A stretch of 64,000 nucleotides of DNA from assembly GCA_004297725.1 (NCBI GenBank), contig SCUS01000050.1, positions 1 to 64,000 on the forward strand, given 5' to 3'. The notes under the pieces were generated by a model that was given only the letters and a program-made list of their open reading frames with translations, was not told the origin of the DNA and made no database searches. Both the position numbers and the translations under genes were made by a program. Positions 10,390 through 18,535 of the stretch are shown one piece after another. Position 1 is the first letter of the stretch. Each line of letters opens with the position of its first letter. This DNA is from Myxococcaceae bacterium. Its GTDB lineage: Bacteria; Myxococcota_A; Polyangia; Polyangiales; Ga0077539.

Positions 10390-11526
10390 ATGACGACCGA
10401 AGACGTCCCTCCTCCCGCCGCCCCGAGCCGCCCCGACCGCAGCGCCCGGGAGCTCGCGCTCCAGGCCATCTGCCTCGTCGGGCTCGCCGCCTCCGCGATG
10501 CTGATGGTCGACTACGTGCGCCCTCCGGTGTTCTGCGCCGACCAGGGCTCCGGCTGCGACGCCGTGCGCCACTCGGTCTTCGCGCGCCCCTTCGGCGTCC
10601 CGCTGCCCATCCCCGGCGTGCTCTTCTTCGTCGCCCTGCTCGGCGCCTCGCTGCTCGGCGCTCGCGAGCGCGCCCGCCGGCTGCTGGCCTCGCTCGGCCT
10701 CCTCGGCGTCGTCGCGGCCGTCGCCCTCGTCGCCATCCAGGGCCTCATCCTCCATCACTGGTGCGTCTACTGCCTCACCGTCGACGCCTCCTCCCTCGTC
10801 GCGGGCGCCCTCGCCATGAGCCTCCGCATGGACGTGCTCCCGGCCGACGAGCCCGCCCCGAAGCGCAGGCTGCCCTCCTACGCCGTCACCGGCGCGGCCC
10901 TGCTGGCGGTGCTTCTTCCGCTGGGCTTCGGGCTCTCCCGCCCGATGCACGACCGACCCATCGGCCCCAACTCCCCCACCATCGCGCCCCTCCCGGAGGT
11001 CATCGCGCGGCTGCAGGAGCGCGACGTCGCCACCATCGTGGAGTTCGTCGACTTCGAGTGCCCCTTCTGCCGCCGCCAGCAGGAGGCCCTCGCGCCGGTG
11101 CTCGCCTCCTACGGCTCGCGCGTCCGGGTCATCCGCAAGAACGTCCCGCTCTCCTTCCACGAGCACGCCCGCGACGCCGCGAGGGCCACCTGCTGCGCCG
11201 AGGAGCAGGGTCGGGGCGACGCCGTGGCGGCCGCGCTCTTCCGCGCCGAAGACCTCACGCCCGCCGGGTGCGAGCGCGTGGTGCGAGAGTCCGGCGCCGA
11301 CATGGACGCATGGCGCGCCTGCCTCGCCTCGCGCCGCCCCGACACGGTGCTCGAACGCGACATGAACGACGCCCGCTCCGCCGGCGTCTCCGGGCTGCCG
11401 ACGCTCTACGTGGGCGTCGAGCGCTTCGAGGGGCTCACCGACGCCGACACGCTGCGCGCCAGCATCGAGCGAGCGCTGCGAGGCGCCCGCTCGGACGCGG
11501 CGAGCCACGCTCCGCAGGGCGGCTGA
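10390..11526 (+). CDS. VKOR-DsbA fusion, disulfide-bond-forming membrane protein
   Basis: 378 aa from the ATG at 10390; the frame is open upstream, but the extra 29 residues look non-coding. Residues 20-180 are a vitamin K epoxide reductase-type four- to five-helix membrane domain with the loop Cys pair C49/C56 and the quinone-reducing CVYC (125-128). Residues about 200-370 are a DsbA-like thioredoxin domain with CPFC (224-227) in VEFVDFECPFCRRQQ and a cis-Pro loop (GLPTLYVG). The fused enzyme should oxidise cysteines of exported proteins and pass electrons to quinone, replacing DsbA plus DsbB. A TATATC box lies about 30 bases upstream. The next gene follows 6 bases after its stop. Confidence 0.9.
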   Translation: MTTEDVPPPAAPSRPDRSARELALQAICLVGLAASAMLMVDYVRPPVFCADQGSGCDAVRHSVFARPFGVPLPIPGVLFFVALLGASLLGARERARRLLASLGLLGVVAAVALVAIQGLILHHWCVYCLTVDASSLVAGALAMSLRMDVLPADEPAPKRRLPSYAVTGAALLAVLLPLGFGLSRPMHDRPIGPNSPTIAPLPEVIARLQERDVATIVEFVDFECPFCRRQQEALAPVLASYGSRVRVIRKNVPLSFHEHARDAARATCCAEEQGRGDAVAAALFRAEDLTPAGCERVVRESGADMDAWRACLASRRPDTVLERDMNDARSAGVSGLPTLYVGVERFEGLTDADTLRASIERALRGARSDAASHAPQGG

Positions 11527-11532
11527 GTCGCC

Positions 11533-12822
11533 ATGCGCCTGGGGTGGGTGCTGCTCGCGCTCGCGGCGACGGGCTGTCGTCACAAGAGCCGCCGCGCGGA
11601 GGCGGCACAGAACAGCGACGCCACGTCGGCCGACGGCGCCGCCGCGGAGCCCGAGGGCGAGACGCCCGCCATCGCGCCGACCCGGGCGGGCGAAGGGTCG
11701 CAGCCGCGGTGGCGCTCGCTCACCCACGGCCCGAGGCCGAGGGGCATCGAGCGCTGGCGCTACGACTTCACCCCGCGCACGCCCTACGGCGAGCCCGCCA
11801 CGGACGGGCGCACGGTCTTCGTGAGCGCGGTGCGACGGGAGGACGAGGGCCCCACCGACGGCGAGGTGTTCGCCTTCGACCTGCGCGACGGGACGCTGCG
11901 GTGGCACGTCCCGGTGGGCGGACTCCACGGCGAGCCCGTGGAGCTCGCTGACGGACTGGTGCTGGTGGACACGATCCCCCACTGCGCGAGGCGGGGCGCC
12001 GACACGCCGGGCGTGGCGCAGCGGCCCTGCGCGGAGACCGGGCGGGGGGGCCTCGTGGCCCTCGACGCGCGCGACGGGCGCGAGCGCTTCCGCACGACCT
12101 TCACCTCCGAGGCGCTGCGGGCCCGCTGGGCCGGGGCGCTGGTCGACGGCGTGTGGTGGATGCACGACGGCGCCGGGTCGCTGCACGCGGTGCGGCTCCC
12201 CTCGGGCGAGTCGGGGCCGCGCATCCCGCTGTCGGGCGCGGTGACCAACCTCGCCTCCGCCGAGCGCGACCTGCTCTACACCGTGGACGCCCGGCCCACG
12301 ACGAGGCTCGTCGCGAGGACCCCGTCGGCGCTGCGCTCTCGCTGGGAGAAGGTGCTGCCCTATCGCAGCGCGTGCCCGGTGGTCACGACCGGCCCGGTGG
12401 TGGTGGTGCCGGCCTTCGCGACGACGGGGCTCACCGGCGCCCCGAGGGCGCTGCTTCGCTCGACCGGCGCGGACCTCTGGACGGTTCCCGCGCCGCCTCG
12501 CTCGGTGGAGGGCTGCGGGGCCATCGACAACAACGTCTTCTGGCAGGTGGCCGACCTCACGCTCCAGGGCTTCGCCCTCGGCGACGGCCGCCGGCGAGGG
12601 CGCTTCGCGGTGCCTGCGCCCCCGACCAGCGACCTCACCGTGGCGCTCGACGGGGTGTTCTATGTGAGCGTGCACGGGCGCCTCGCGGGCATCGACCTCA
12701 TCGACGGCCACGTCGCGGTGAGCGTCGTCACCGAGGCGGCGGCGGCCGAGGGGCTCGCGCTCTGGGCGGGCCACGGGGCGGTCACCACGCGCGACCCGGG
12801 GCTGCTCATCGGGTTCGATTGA
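11533..12822 (+). CDS. PQQ-like beta-propeller lipoprotein
   Basis: 429 aa. The signal peptide ends in the lipobox ALAATGC (Cys15), so it is membrane-anchored. From about residue 75 on there are repeated blades with the pattern G-x-V/L-x-A-L/F-D-x-x-x-G-x-x-x-W/F (VFAFDLRDGTLRWHVPVGG; LVALDARDGRERF), typical of PQQ-like/BamB-like eight-bladed propellers. No catalytic PQQ site can be recognised, so a binding or scaffold role is more likely than dehydrogenase activity. It lies 6 bases after the VKOR-DsbA gene and probably shares its operon; six cysteines in the mature part could be DsbA targets (inference). Confidence 0.75.
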   Translation: MRLGWVLLALAATGCRHKSRRAEAAQNSDATSADGAAAEPEGETPAIAPTRAGEGSQPRWRSLTHGPRPRGIERWRYDFTPRTPYGEPATDGRTVFVSAVRREDEGPTDGEVFAFDLRDGTLRWHVPVGGLHGEPVELADGLVLVDTIPHCARRGADTPGVAQRPCAETGRGGLVALDARDGRERFRTTFTSEALRARWAGALVDGVWWMHDGAGSLHAVRLPSGESGPRIPLSGAVTNLASAERDLLYTVDARPTTRLVARTPSALRSRWEKVLPYRSACPVVTTGPVVVVPAFATTGLTGAPRALLRSTGADLWTVPAPPRSVEGCGAIDNNVFWQVADLTLQGFALGDGRRRGRFAVPAPPTSDLTVALDGVFYVSVHGRLAGIDLIDGHVAVSVVTEAAAAEGLALWAGHGAVTTRDPGLLIGFD

Positions 12823-12829
12823 AGGCACC

Positions 12830-12858
12830 GTGACGATCGCGGGGGGCGGCCTTAGGCT
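12830..12858 (+). promoter_or_regulatory. putative promoter of sppA
   Basis: GTGACG, 17 bases, TAGGCT; the -10-like box ends 8 bases before the ATG at 12867 and no Shine-Dalgarno is present, consistent with a leaderless mRNA. Confidence 0.4.
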
Positions 12859-12866
12859 CGCGCCCG

Positions 12867-14594
12867 ATGATCAGCACCATCGTCTCCAACTCCCTCCGCG
12901 CCGCGCTCTATCCCCTCTCCGCGGCGCGTCGTGCGGCCCTCGCGCCGAGAGGCACGTGGATCACCCTCACCCTCGAAGGCACCGTCACGGAGATCGAGCG
13001 GCCCTTCTCGCACTTCGCGCACCCCGCGCAGATCATCCTCCGGGGCGCGAGGCCCAAGCCGGTGCTCACCCTCGCGGTGCTGCGAGAGCTCGCCGAGGCG
13101 ATCTCGGCCGACGCCAACGTCGACGGGGTGCTGCTGCGGGTCGAGGCGCTCGCCTGCGGGAGCGCCGTCGCGACGGGCTTGCGTGAGGTGATCCAGAGCC
13201 TTCGCGCGGCGGGCAAGAAGGTGGTGGCGTGGCTGCCCGACGGGGGCACCACCCGGGAGTATTTCGTGGCGCTGGCGGCAGACAAGATCCTGCTGACGCC
13301 GCAGTCGTCGCTGGGCCCGCTGGGCTACGCGGCGCAGACCACCTTCGTGCGGCGGCTGCTGGAGCGCGGCGGCCTGGAGACGGAGGTCTACGCCCGCAAG
13401 GAGTTCAAGAGCGCGGCCGAGCAGTTCAGCCGCGACGGCTACTCCGAGCCCAACCGCAAGCAGCTGGAGGCGCTGCTCGACCGGCTGCACGCGGCGCTCC
13501 TCGGGGCGATGGCGGACGGTCGGCGCATCGACGAGAACCGCGCCCGGGCGCTGGTGGAGAGCAGCCCCTACCGGGCGCCCGACGCGGTGCGCGAGGGGCT
13601 CATCGACGCGCTCGCCTACGAAGACGAGCTCCCCGGGCACCTGGAGAGCTCGAGCGGCAAGCCCAAGCTGGTGAAGGCCGCGATGTACCTGGCGCTGAGC
13701 CGGGTGATGCACTTCGACCGGATGTGGGACGGCCCCCGCGTGGGCGTGGTGGAGGTGCGCGGGGCGATCGTGTCGTCGTCGCAGTCGACGGTGCACGGCG
13801 TGGCCGACGCGCGGCGCGTGGGCGCGGCGATTCGCGCGGCGAGGGCCAACCCACGGGTCGGCGCGGTGGTGCTCTACGTCGACTCGCGCGGCGGCAGCGC
13901 CCTCGGCAGCGACATGATCGCCCACGAGGTCGAGCGGCTGAAGGAGAAGAAGCCCGTGGTGGCGTACTTCTCCGACGTGGCCGCGAGCGGCGGGTACTAC
14001 GTCGCCGCGCTGGCGCAGGAGATCATCGCCCAGCCGCTGACGGTGACGGGCTCCATCGGGGTCATCGCCATGCGGCTGCTCGCGTCGCGGCTGCTGGAGA
14101 AGCTCGGGGTGAACCACGAGGTCATCCGCCGGGGCGAGCGGGCGGACATGCTGTCGCCCTTCCGTGGGTGGAGCGAGGACGAGCGGGCGGCCTTCAACCG
14201 GGAGATCGACGGGTCGTACAACGACTTCGTGGGCATCGTGGCGCGCGGTCGACGGCGCGACGTGGGCGAGGTCGAGCCGCTGGCGCGGGGGAGGGTCTAC
14301 GCCGGGGCCGACGCGCACGCGCTGGGGCTGGTCGACCACCTGGGAGGCTTCGACGTGGCGCTCGCCCGGGTGCGCTCGCTCTCGGAGACGAAGCTGGCCG
14401 ATCGGCCCGTGGTGATCTCTCCCCCGCGAGGCACGGTCGAGCCGCCGGAGCCCGCGCCGCCCATCAAGGCCCTGATGAGCTTCCTGGCGGGGCAGGCGAT
14501 GGCGACCCGGGCGGAGGTCGACCTGCTGCGGATGTCCCTGGCGTCGCCCAACGAGCGGCTCTTCGCGTGGGATGGGCTCTCGACGGAGCTGTAG
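12867..14594 (+). CDS. sppA: signal peptide peptidase SppA, 67-kDa type
   Basis: 575 aa with the tandem S49 architecture of E. coli-type SppA. In that family the catalytic Lys lies in the N-terminal half and the Ser nucleophile in the C-terminal half. The corresponding residues here are Lys181 (in YARKEFKSAAEQFSRD) and Ser374 (in FSDVAASGGYYVAALA), followed by the conserved TGSIGVI segment. It cleaves leftover signal peptides in the cytoplasmic membrane. An N-terminal membrane helix is weak here (first 30 residues), so anchoring may be peripheral. The gene is monocistronic, ending 3 bases before the stop of the convergent P460-like gene. Confidence 0.9.
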   Translation: MISTIVSNSLRAALYPLSAARRAALAPRGTWITLTLEGTVTEIERPFSHFAHPAQIILRGARPKPVLTLAVLRELAEAISADANVDGVLLRVEALACGSAVATGLREVIQSLRAAGKKVVAWLPDGGTTREYFVALAADKILLTPQSSLGPLGYAAQTTFVRRLLERGGLETEVYARKEFKSAAEQFSRDGYSEPNRKQLEALLDRLHAALLGAMADGRRIDENRARALVESSPYRAPDAVREGLIDALAYEDELPGHLESSSGKPKLVKAAMYLALSRVMHFDRMWDGPRVGVVEVRGAIVSSSQSTVHGVADARRVGAAIRAARANPRVGAVVLYVDSRGGSALGSDMIAHEVERLKEKKPVVAYFSDVAASGGYYVAALAQEIIAQPLTVTGSIGVIAMRLLASRLLEKLGVNHEVIRRGERADMLSPFRGWSEDERAAFNREIDGSYNDFVGIVARGRRRDVGEVEPLARGRVYAGADAHALGLVDHLGGFDVALARVRSLSETKLADRPVVISPPRGTVEPPEPAPPIKALMSFLAGQAMATRAEVDLLRMSLASPNERLFAWDGLSTEL

Positions 14595-14597
14595 GGC

Positions 14598-15134
14598 TCA
14601 GCGAGAGGCGCCCGGGCGAAAGAGCGGCGACAGGATGTGGTCGTCGAGCTCGGTGCCGGGCGCGGCGTGGCAGCGGTTGCAGCCCGATCCCTGGGCGGTC
14701 GGGCCGACCCCTCCTCCGTAGGGCGTGCCCTCGGTCGGGGTGAGCCCGCGAGAGAGGATCACCGGCACCCCACGGGTGCTGAAGCCCAGCCGGAAGAACT
14801 CCCACCCGACGGCCCCCTCGGGGTTGTACCCGCCGCCTCGCTTCACCATCGCGAAGAGCTCCCAGGTGGCAGGGTCTTCGGTCTGCTCGATGGAGTGCAC
14901 CAGGATCGCTCCCACGGGATAGGGCTGCCCCGCTGGCGGAGGGCTCTGGCTGGCGTAGACGAAGCGAGGGCCCTCGGGGTGGGCGCTCAGCACGTCTTCG
15001 CCCACGGCGACGCGGGGCCACGAGCGGAAGTCGCGGAAGTGGTCGGTGAGGGCGATGAAGCCTCCGGGCTCGGCGGGCTCGGCGCCTCCGCCGCAGCCCA
15101 GGGCCAGCGCCAATGCGACGATCGCCCGGCGCAT
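14598..15134 (-). CDS. cytochrome P460-like haem lipoprotein
   Basis: 178 aa. A short signal peptide with lipobox LALGC (Cys14) anchors it. The mature part (FRDFRSWP...VYAS...YPVGAILVHSI...WELFAMVKRGGGYNPEG...WEFF) follows the cytochrome P460 family pattern, with a single CxxCH haem site near the C-terminus (CNRCH, 152-156). Family members are periplasmic c-type haem proteins; some oxidise hydroxylamine, but a substrate cannot be assigned here. Its start abuts the stop of the imelysin gene, so it is the last gene of a three-gene operon with a di-haem oxidoreductase. Confidence 0.8.
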   Translation of the reverse strand: MRRAIVALALALGCGGGAEPAEPGGFIALTDHFRDFRSWPRVAVGEDVLSAHPEGPRFVYASQSPPPAGQPYPVGAILVHSIEQTEDPATWELFAMVKRGGGYNPEGAVGWEFFRLGFSTRGVPVILSRGLTPTEGTPYGGGVGPTAQGSGCNRCHAAPGTELDDHILSPLFRPGASR

Positions 15135-16166
15135 CTACGGCAGCCTCGGGATGTCGAGCAGGTCGGCCGCGCGGTTCATCTGGTGGACCAGACCGCCCTG
15201 GTGCGCGGGGTCGCTCTCGGCCAGCACGAAGGCCCGAAGCTGACCGAAGTCCGAGCGCAGGTGCTCCTCCGTGGGCGCGTCGGGGTTCCACCCTTCGGGC
15301 ACCGGGGGGATCGCGTCGCCAGGGATGGCCGCGTAGCGCGAGGCCACCGCGGAGAAGCGCGCGTCGATGGCGCCGGCCAGCGCCGCGTCGCCGCGGGAGA
15401 GCACCCACGGGCGGAAGGCCGTCCACGCCGAGCGGGCTCCCTCGAGGTTGCTTCGCATGTCGAAGAGCGTCGCCCGGGCGTAGCGGGACTCCTCCTCGGC
15501 GCTGGCGGCCTTCTCCACCTTCTCGGCCTGCTCCTCCATCGACCCCACCACGCCTCGGAAGGCCGCGGAGGGGTCGAGCGCCACCGGGGCGAACTCCCGC
15601 TGCATCTGCTCGACGTCGCGCAGCAGCCTCGCGCAGAGCCCGTCGCGGAAGGCCGCCGCCTGCTGCGCCGTCGCGGGGAAGGCCGCGGGCACGTAGCCCG
15701 GCAGCGCCCGCTCGAACTGCACCACCCTCGCCGGGTGCGAGTCCGCCCAGAGGATGCGCTCGATGGCGTGCATCCCGGTGACCCCGAGGCCGTCGAAGAG
15801 GTCGTCGTCCCGCCGCGAGGGGAGCTCCGCGAGCTGTCCGTCGTAGCGTTCGTCGGCGGAGTAGTCGAGCGTGGGGAAGAGCACCGCGATGGCGCCTTCG
15901 ATGCGCTCATAGGCCGCCCGGGTCTCTCGCCACCGGGAGCGGAGGGCGTCGACGGAGCCCGGGTCGCGGGCCGCGCTCCAGCCGTCGGCGTCGGGCGCCG
16001 GGGCGGCGGCCTGCAGGGCGCGCGCGGAGGCGACCAGCGAGGCGAGGTCGGCGGTGAGGGCGGACTTCACCGCGGCCAGGGCGGCCTGCCTCGGGTCGGC
16101 GGGCGCAGGGTCGCCGCACGCGGCGGAGAGCGAGACGAGCGCGAGCAGGGCGAGGCGGGCCCTCAC
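15135..16166 (-). CDS. imelysin-like (M75/EfeO-like) lipoprotein
   Basis: 343 aa. The signal peptide with lipobox LSAAC (Cys17) makes it a lipoprotein. The GxHxxE motif that marks imelysin/IrpA/EfeO proteins is present (GMHAIE, 131-136), in an all-helical two-bundle protein of normal length. The family is linked to periplasmic iron handling; peptidase activity is doubtful in most members. Its ATG overlaps the stop of the di-haem oxidoreductase gene by 4 bases, and its stop abuts the P460-like gene. The set resembles known iron-linked IrpA/imelysin plus di-haem (DUF1111) clusters. Confidence 0.88.
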   Translation of the reverse strand: MRARLALLALVSLSAACGDPAPADPRQAALAAVKSALTADLASLVASARALQAAAPAPDADGWSAARDPGSVDALRSRWRETRAAYERIEGAIAVLFPTLDYSADERYDGQLAELPSRRDDDLFDGLGVTGMHAIERILWADSHPARVVQFERALPGYVPAAFPATAQQAAAFRDGLCARLLRDVEQMQREFAPVALDPSAAFRGVVGSMEEQAEKVEKAASAEEESRYARATLFDMRSNLEGARSAWTAFRPWVLSRGDAALAGAIDARFSAVASRYAAIPGDAIPPVPEGWNPDAPTEEHLRSDFGQLRAFVLAESDPAHQGGLVHQMNRAADLLDIPRLP

Positions 16167-17371
16167 AGCCGCCCCACGTGCTCGAGCAGCGCGGCGCGCT
16201 CGGAGGGAGGGAGGGCCTCGAAGGCGTCGACCGATGGGTTGGCCTCCGAGCCGTCTCCGCGGTGCATGCGGATGGCCTCCTCGAGGGTGCGGGCCCGGCC
16301 GTCGTGGAGGTACGACCGGAAGAAGCGCAGCCCCATCAGCGGCGCGGTGCGCCAGTCGCGAGGGCCCGCGGCGCCTTCGACGGAGCCGTCGGCGAGCGAG
16401 GCGCCCATGTCGTGGAGCAGCAGGTCGGAGTAGAGGGCCGCGTCGGCGGAGGCGAGCGGAGAGGGCCTCGCGTCGGCGCGGGTGCGCAGCGAGGGGGCGT
16501 GGCAGTCGGAGCAGCGGGCCCGCTCGAAGAGCTCGCGGCCTCGAGCGTCGAGGCCCTCTCGGCGGGGCATCGCCAGGGCGCGGAGGTAGGCGCCGACGTC
16601 TCGCACCGCCGAGATGTCGAGGTCGACCCCGGGGAGCTGATCGTCGGTGAGCCCCTCGGCGTTGGGGGCTTCGGTGGGGTGGAGCGGCGAGGTGAGGCCC
16701 ATGTCGCCGCGGTAGGCGTCCGCGGCGAACTCCTCCAGGGTGGCGACGCGGGACTTCAGCCCGAAGCGGCCGATGCGACCGTCGGCGAGGCGGGGCACGC
16801 GGCCGTGTACCCTCCCCGCGCGCTGCTGCTCGTCGGCGACGCGGAGGAGCTCGGCGTCGTCGACGGCCTCGATCCAGCCGCGGCCGAAGACCGCCGGGCC
16901 CAGGCGGAGCGAGCGGAGCAGGCCGGGGGTTCCCTCCGGGGGAGCGTCGAGCCCGCGGGTGGCCGGGGCGACAAAGTAGGGCCGCAGCACCGGACCGAAG
17001 GGCATCAGCGACTGGTCCGTCGCGGGGGTGTAGCCGTCATCGGCCACGGCGATGGCGCGCTCGACGAAGCCCGGGCCGCGGCTGTCGCTCGCGTGGCAGC
17101 TCTCGCAGGACGAGCGCACGAAGAGCGGACCGAGGCCCTGCGAGGGCAGGTACTGCCGCGCGAAGAGGACATCCCCGCGGTCGAAGCCCGACTGCTCCTC
17201 CGGGGAGAGCCCTCGCATGGGCACGTCGGTGGGGTCTTCGCGCACCACCCTCCAGGGCGTCGCCGGGCCGGGCGCCTCGCCGCAGCCCTGCGCGCAGAGC
17301 GCCGCCAGGAGCGCGGACGCGGAGGCCACGGAGCGAGGACGGCGGGTCGAGCGGCAGCCCGGGTCGGACAC
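16163..17371 (-). CDS. di-haem oxidoreductase-type (DUF1111) c-type cytochrome lipoprotein
   Basis: 402 aa. The N-terminus is basic then hydrophobic with a lipobox-like LCAQGC (Cys30). Two haem c sites are visible: CESCH (89-93) and CSDCH (287-291). The region between (RGPGFVERAIAVADDG; LRSLRLGPAVFGRGWIEAV) matches the DHOR/thiol oxidoreductase family. In other bacteria these periplasmic cytochromes occur beside imelysin proteins in iron-uptake operons, which fits the imelysin gene directly downstream (4-base overlap). It is the first gene of the three-gene operon. Its electron partner is unknown. Confidence 0.88.
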   Translation of the reverse strand: MSDPGCRSTRRPRSVASASALLAALCAQGCGEAPGPATPWRVVREDPTDVPMRGLSPEEQSGFDRGDVLFARQYLPSQGLGPLFVRSSCESCHASDSRGPGFVERAIAVADDGYTPATDQSLMPFGPVLRPYFVAPATRGLDAPPEGTPGLLRSLRLGPAVFGRGWIEAVDDAELLRVADEQQRAGRVHGRVPRLADGRIGRFGLKSRVATLEEFAADAYRGDMGLTSPLHPTEAPNAEGLTDDQLPGVDLDISAVRDVGAYLRALAMPRREGLDARGRELFERARCSDCHAPSLRTRADARPSPLASADAALYSDLLLHDMGASLADGSVEGAAGPRDWRTAPLMGLRFFRSYLHDGRARTLEEAIRMHRGDGSEANPSVDAFEALPPSERAALLEHVGRL

Positions 17372-17435
17372 GCGAGCAATGTATCCCGAGGCCGATCGCC
17401 GGTCGGGCCCTGCGGCGTCGAATCCCGGCGGCGCG

Positions 17436-18479
17436 CTAAGGGGTCGCGGAGAGCGTGAGCGGCGGCGCCACGTGGGCCCAGCGCAGCAGCAGCTCGAGGT
17501 CTTCGCAGCCGGTGCAGGGGGCCTCCGCGTCGGGCGACGGGCACTCGCGCCGCACGGCGGCCTCGACCTCGGCCTCGGGGGCTCCCCAGAGGCGGGCGCA
17601 GGCGACGTTGCGGGCGGTGGCGTCGTTGTCGACGGCCCCGTCGGCGGTGCGCGCGAGGAGGCGAGCCGGGCGGGCGGGGCAGGCGACGAGGGCGAAGGCG
17701 CGGGCGGCGGGGTCGGTCGCCGAGAAGCTGCCGTCGGACAGCGAGTGGAGGGCGAGCTCGGGGCCGGTGACCTGCGAGGGAAACTCCGTTCCGCAGAGGA
17801 CGCCGGGCTCGTCGTAGGGGCCGTGGGTGAGCAGGTCGGGGCGGCCGTCGCCGTCGACGTCGCGCACGCCGTGGAGGCGCGCTCCGAGGGTGCGCTCGTA
17901 GAGGAAGACGCCGCCCTCGGTGAAGGTCCAGACGTGGGCGTGCTGGAAGGTGGGGCCCTCGTGGTTGCTGGTGCGCAGCGTCAGGGCGAGCTCGGGCGAG
18001 CCGTCGCGGTCGTAGTCGAAGGCGGTCATCGACTCGACCTCGACCTCGGAGTCGCCGGGCTGCTTCCAGAGGTTGAAGGGCGTGGCGCTGGCGGCGACCT
18101 CGTCCTCGGAGGGGGCCGCGGGCCACGAGGAGAAGCGAGCGTTGTCGGAGCCGAGGCGCATCAGCGCGTAGCGGGCCCACCAGCCGCGGCCCTCGAGGCG
18201 CACCCGCTCCGGAACCAGCGCCCACGCGCGGCCTCCGGTCGCGTCAGGAATACACCGACGGGTAAAGATTCGCCGCAGCGGGGCGAGGTCGACGCCGCCG
18301 TCGGAGGCTCGGTCGAACACCTTGCGGCCGAGCCCCTCGGCGAGCTCGCAGGGCGCCACCGCCCTCCGCGCGGACGCGTCCGCTGCCGGGGGCGTCGGGG
18401 GGGCGTTGGCGGGCGGCGCCGTGGGTCGCTCGCATCCGACCAGGATCAGGACGCTGAAGGTCGCGAGGGGAGTGCGCAT
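17436..18479 (-). CDS. lipoprotein with FG-GAP/VCBS-like calcium-binding repeats
   Basis: 347 aa. The lipobox LILVGC puts the lipidated Cys at residue 16. The middle contains Asp-rich loops DYDRDGSPEL and DVDGDGRPDL, typical of FG-GAP/VCBS beta-propeller repeats that bind calcium. A Pro/Ala linker follows the lipid anchor, and nine cysteines sit mainly near the two ends. The function is unknown; such proteins usually bind ligands at the cell surface. It ends 64 bases from the di-haem gene and is transcribed the same way. A TTGACC lies 35 bases before the ATG, but its -10 (GCATCA) is poor. Confidence 0.7.
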   Translation of the reverse strand: MRTPLATFSVLILVGCERPTAPPANAPPTPPAADASARRAVAPCELAEGLGRKVFDRASDGGVDLAPLRRIFTRRCIPDATGGRAWALVPERVRLEGRGWWARYALMRLGSDNARFSSWPAAPSEDEVAASATPFNLWKQPGDSEVEVESMTAFDYDRDGSPELALTLRTSNHEGPTFQHAHVWTFTEGGVFLYERTLGARLHGVRDVDGDGRPDLLTHGPYDEPGVLCGTEFPSQVTGPELALHSLSDGSFSATDPAARAFALVACPARPARLLARTADGAVDNDATARNVACARLWGAPEAEVEAAVRRECPSPDAEAPCTGCEDLELLLRWAHVAPPLTLSATP

Positions 18480-18535
18480 GGGGGGGCGGTTGATGCGCGA
18501 GGAGGGTCGCGCCGGTCAAGGGATGCGCGCGGGGG

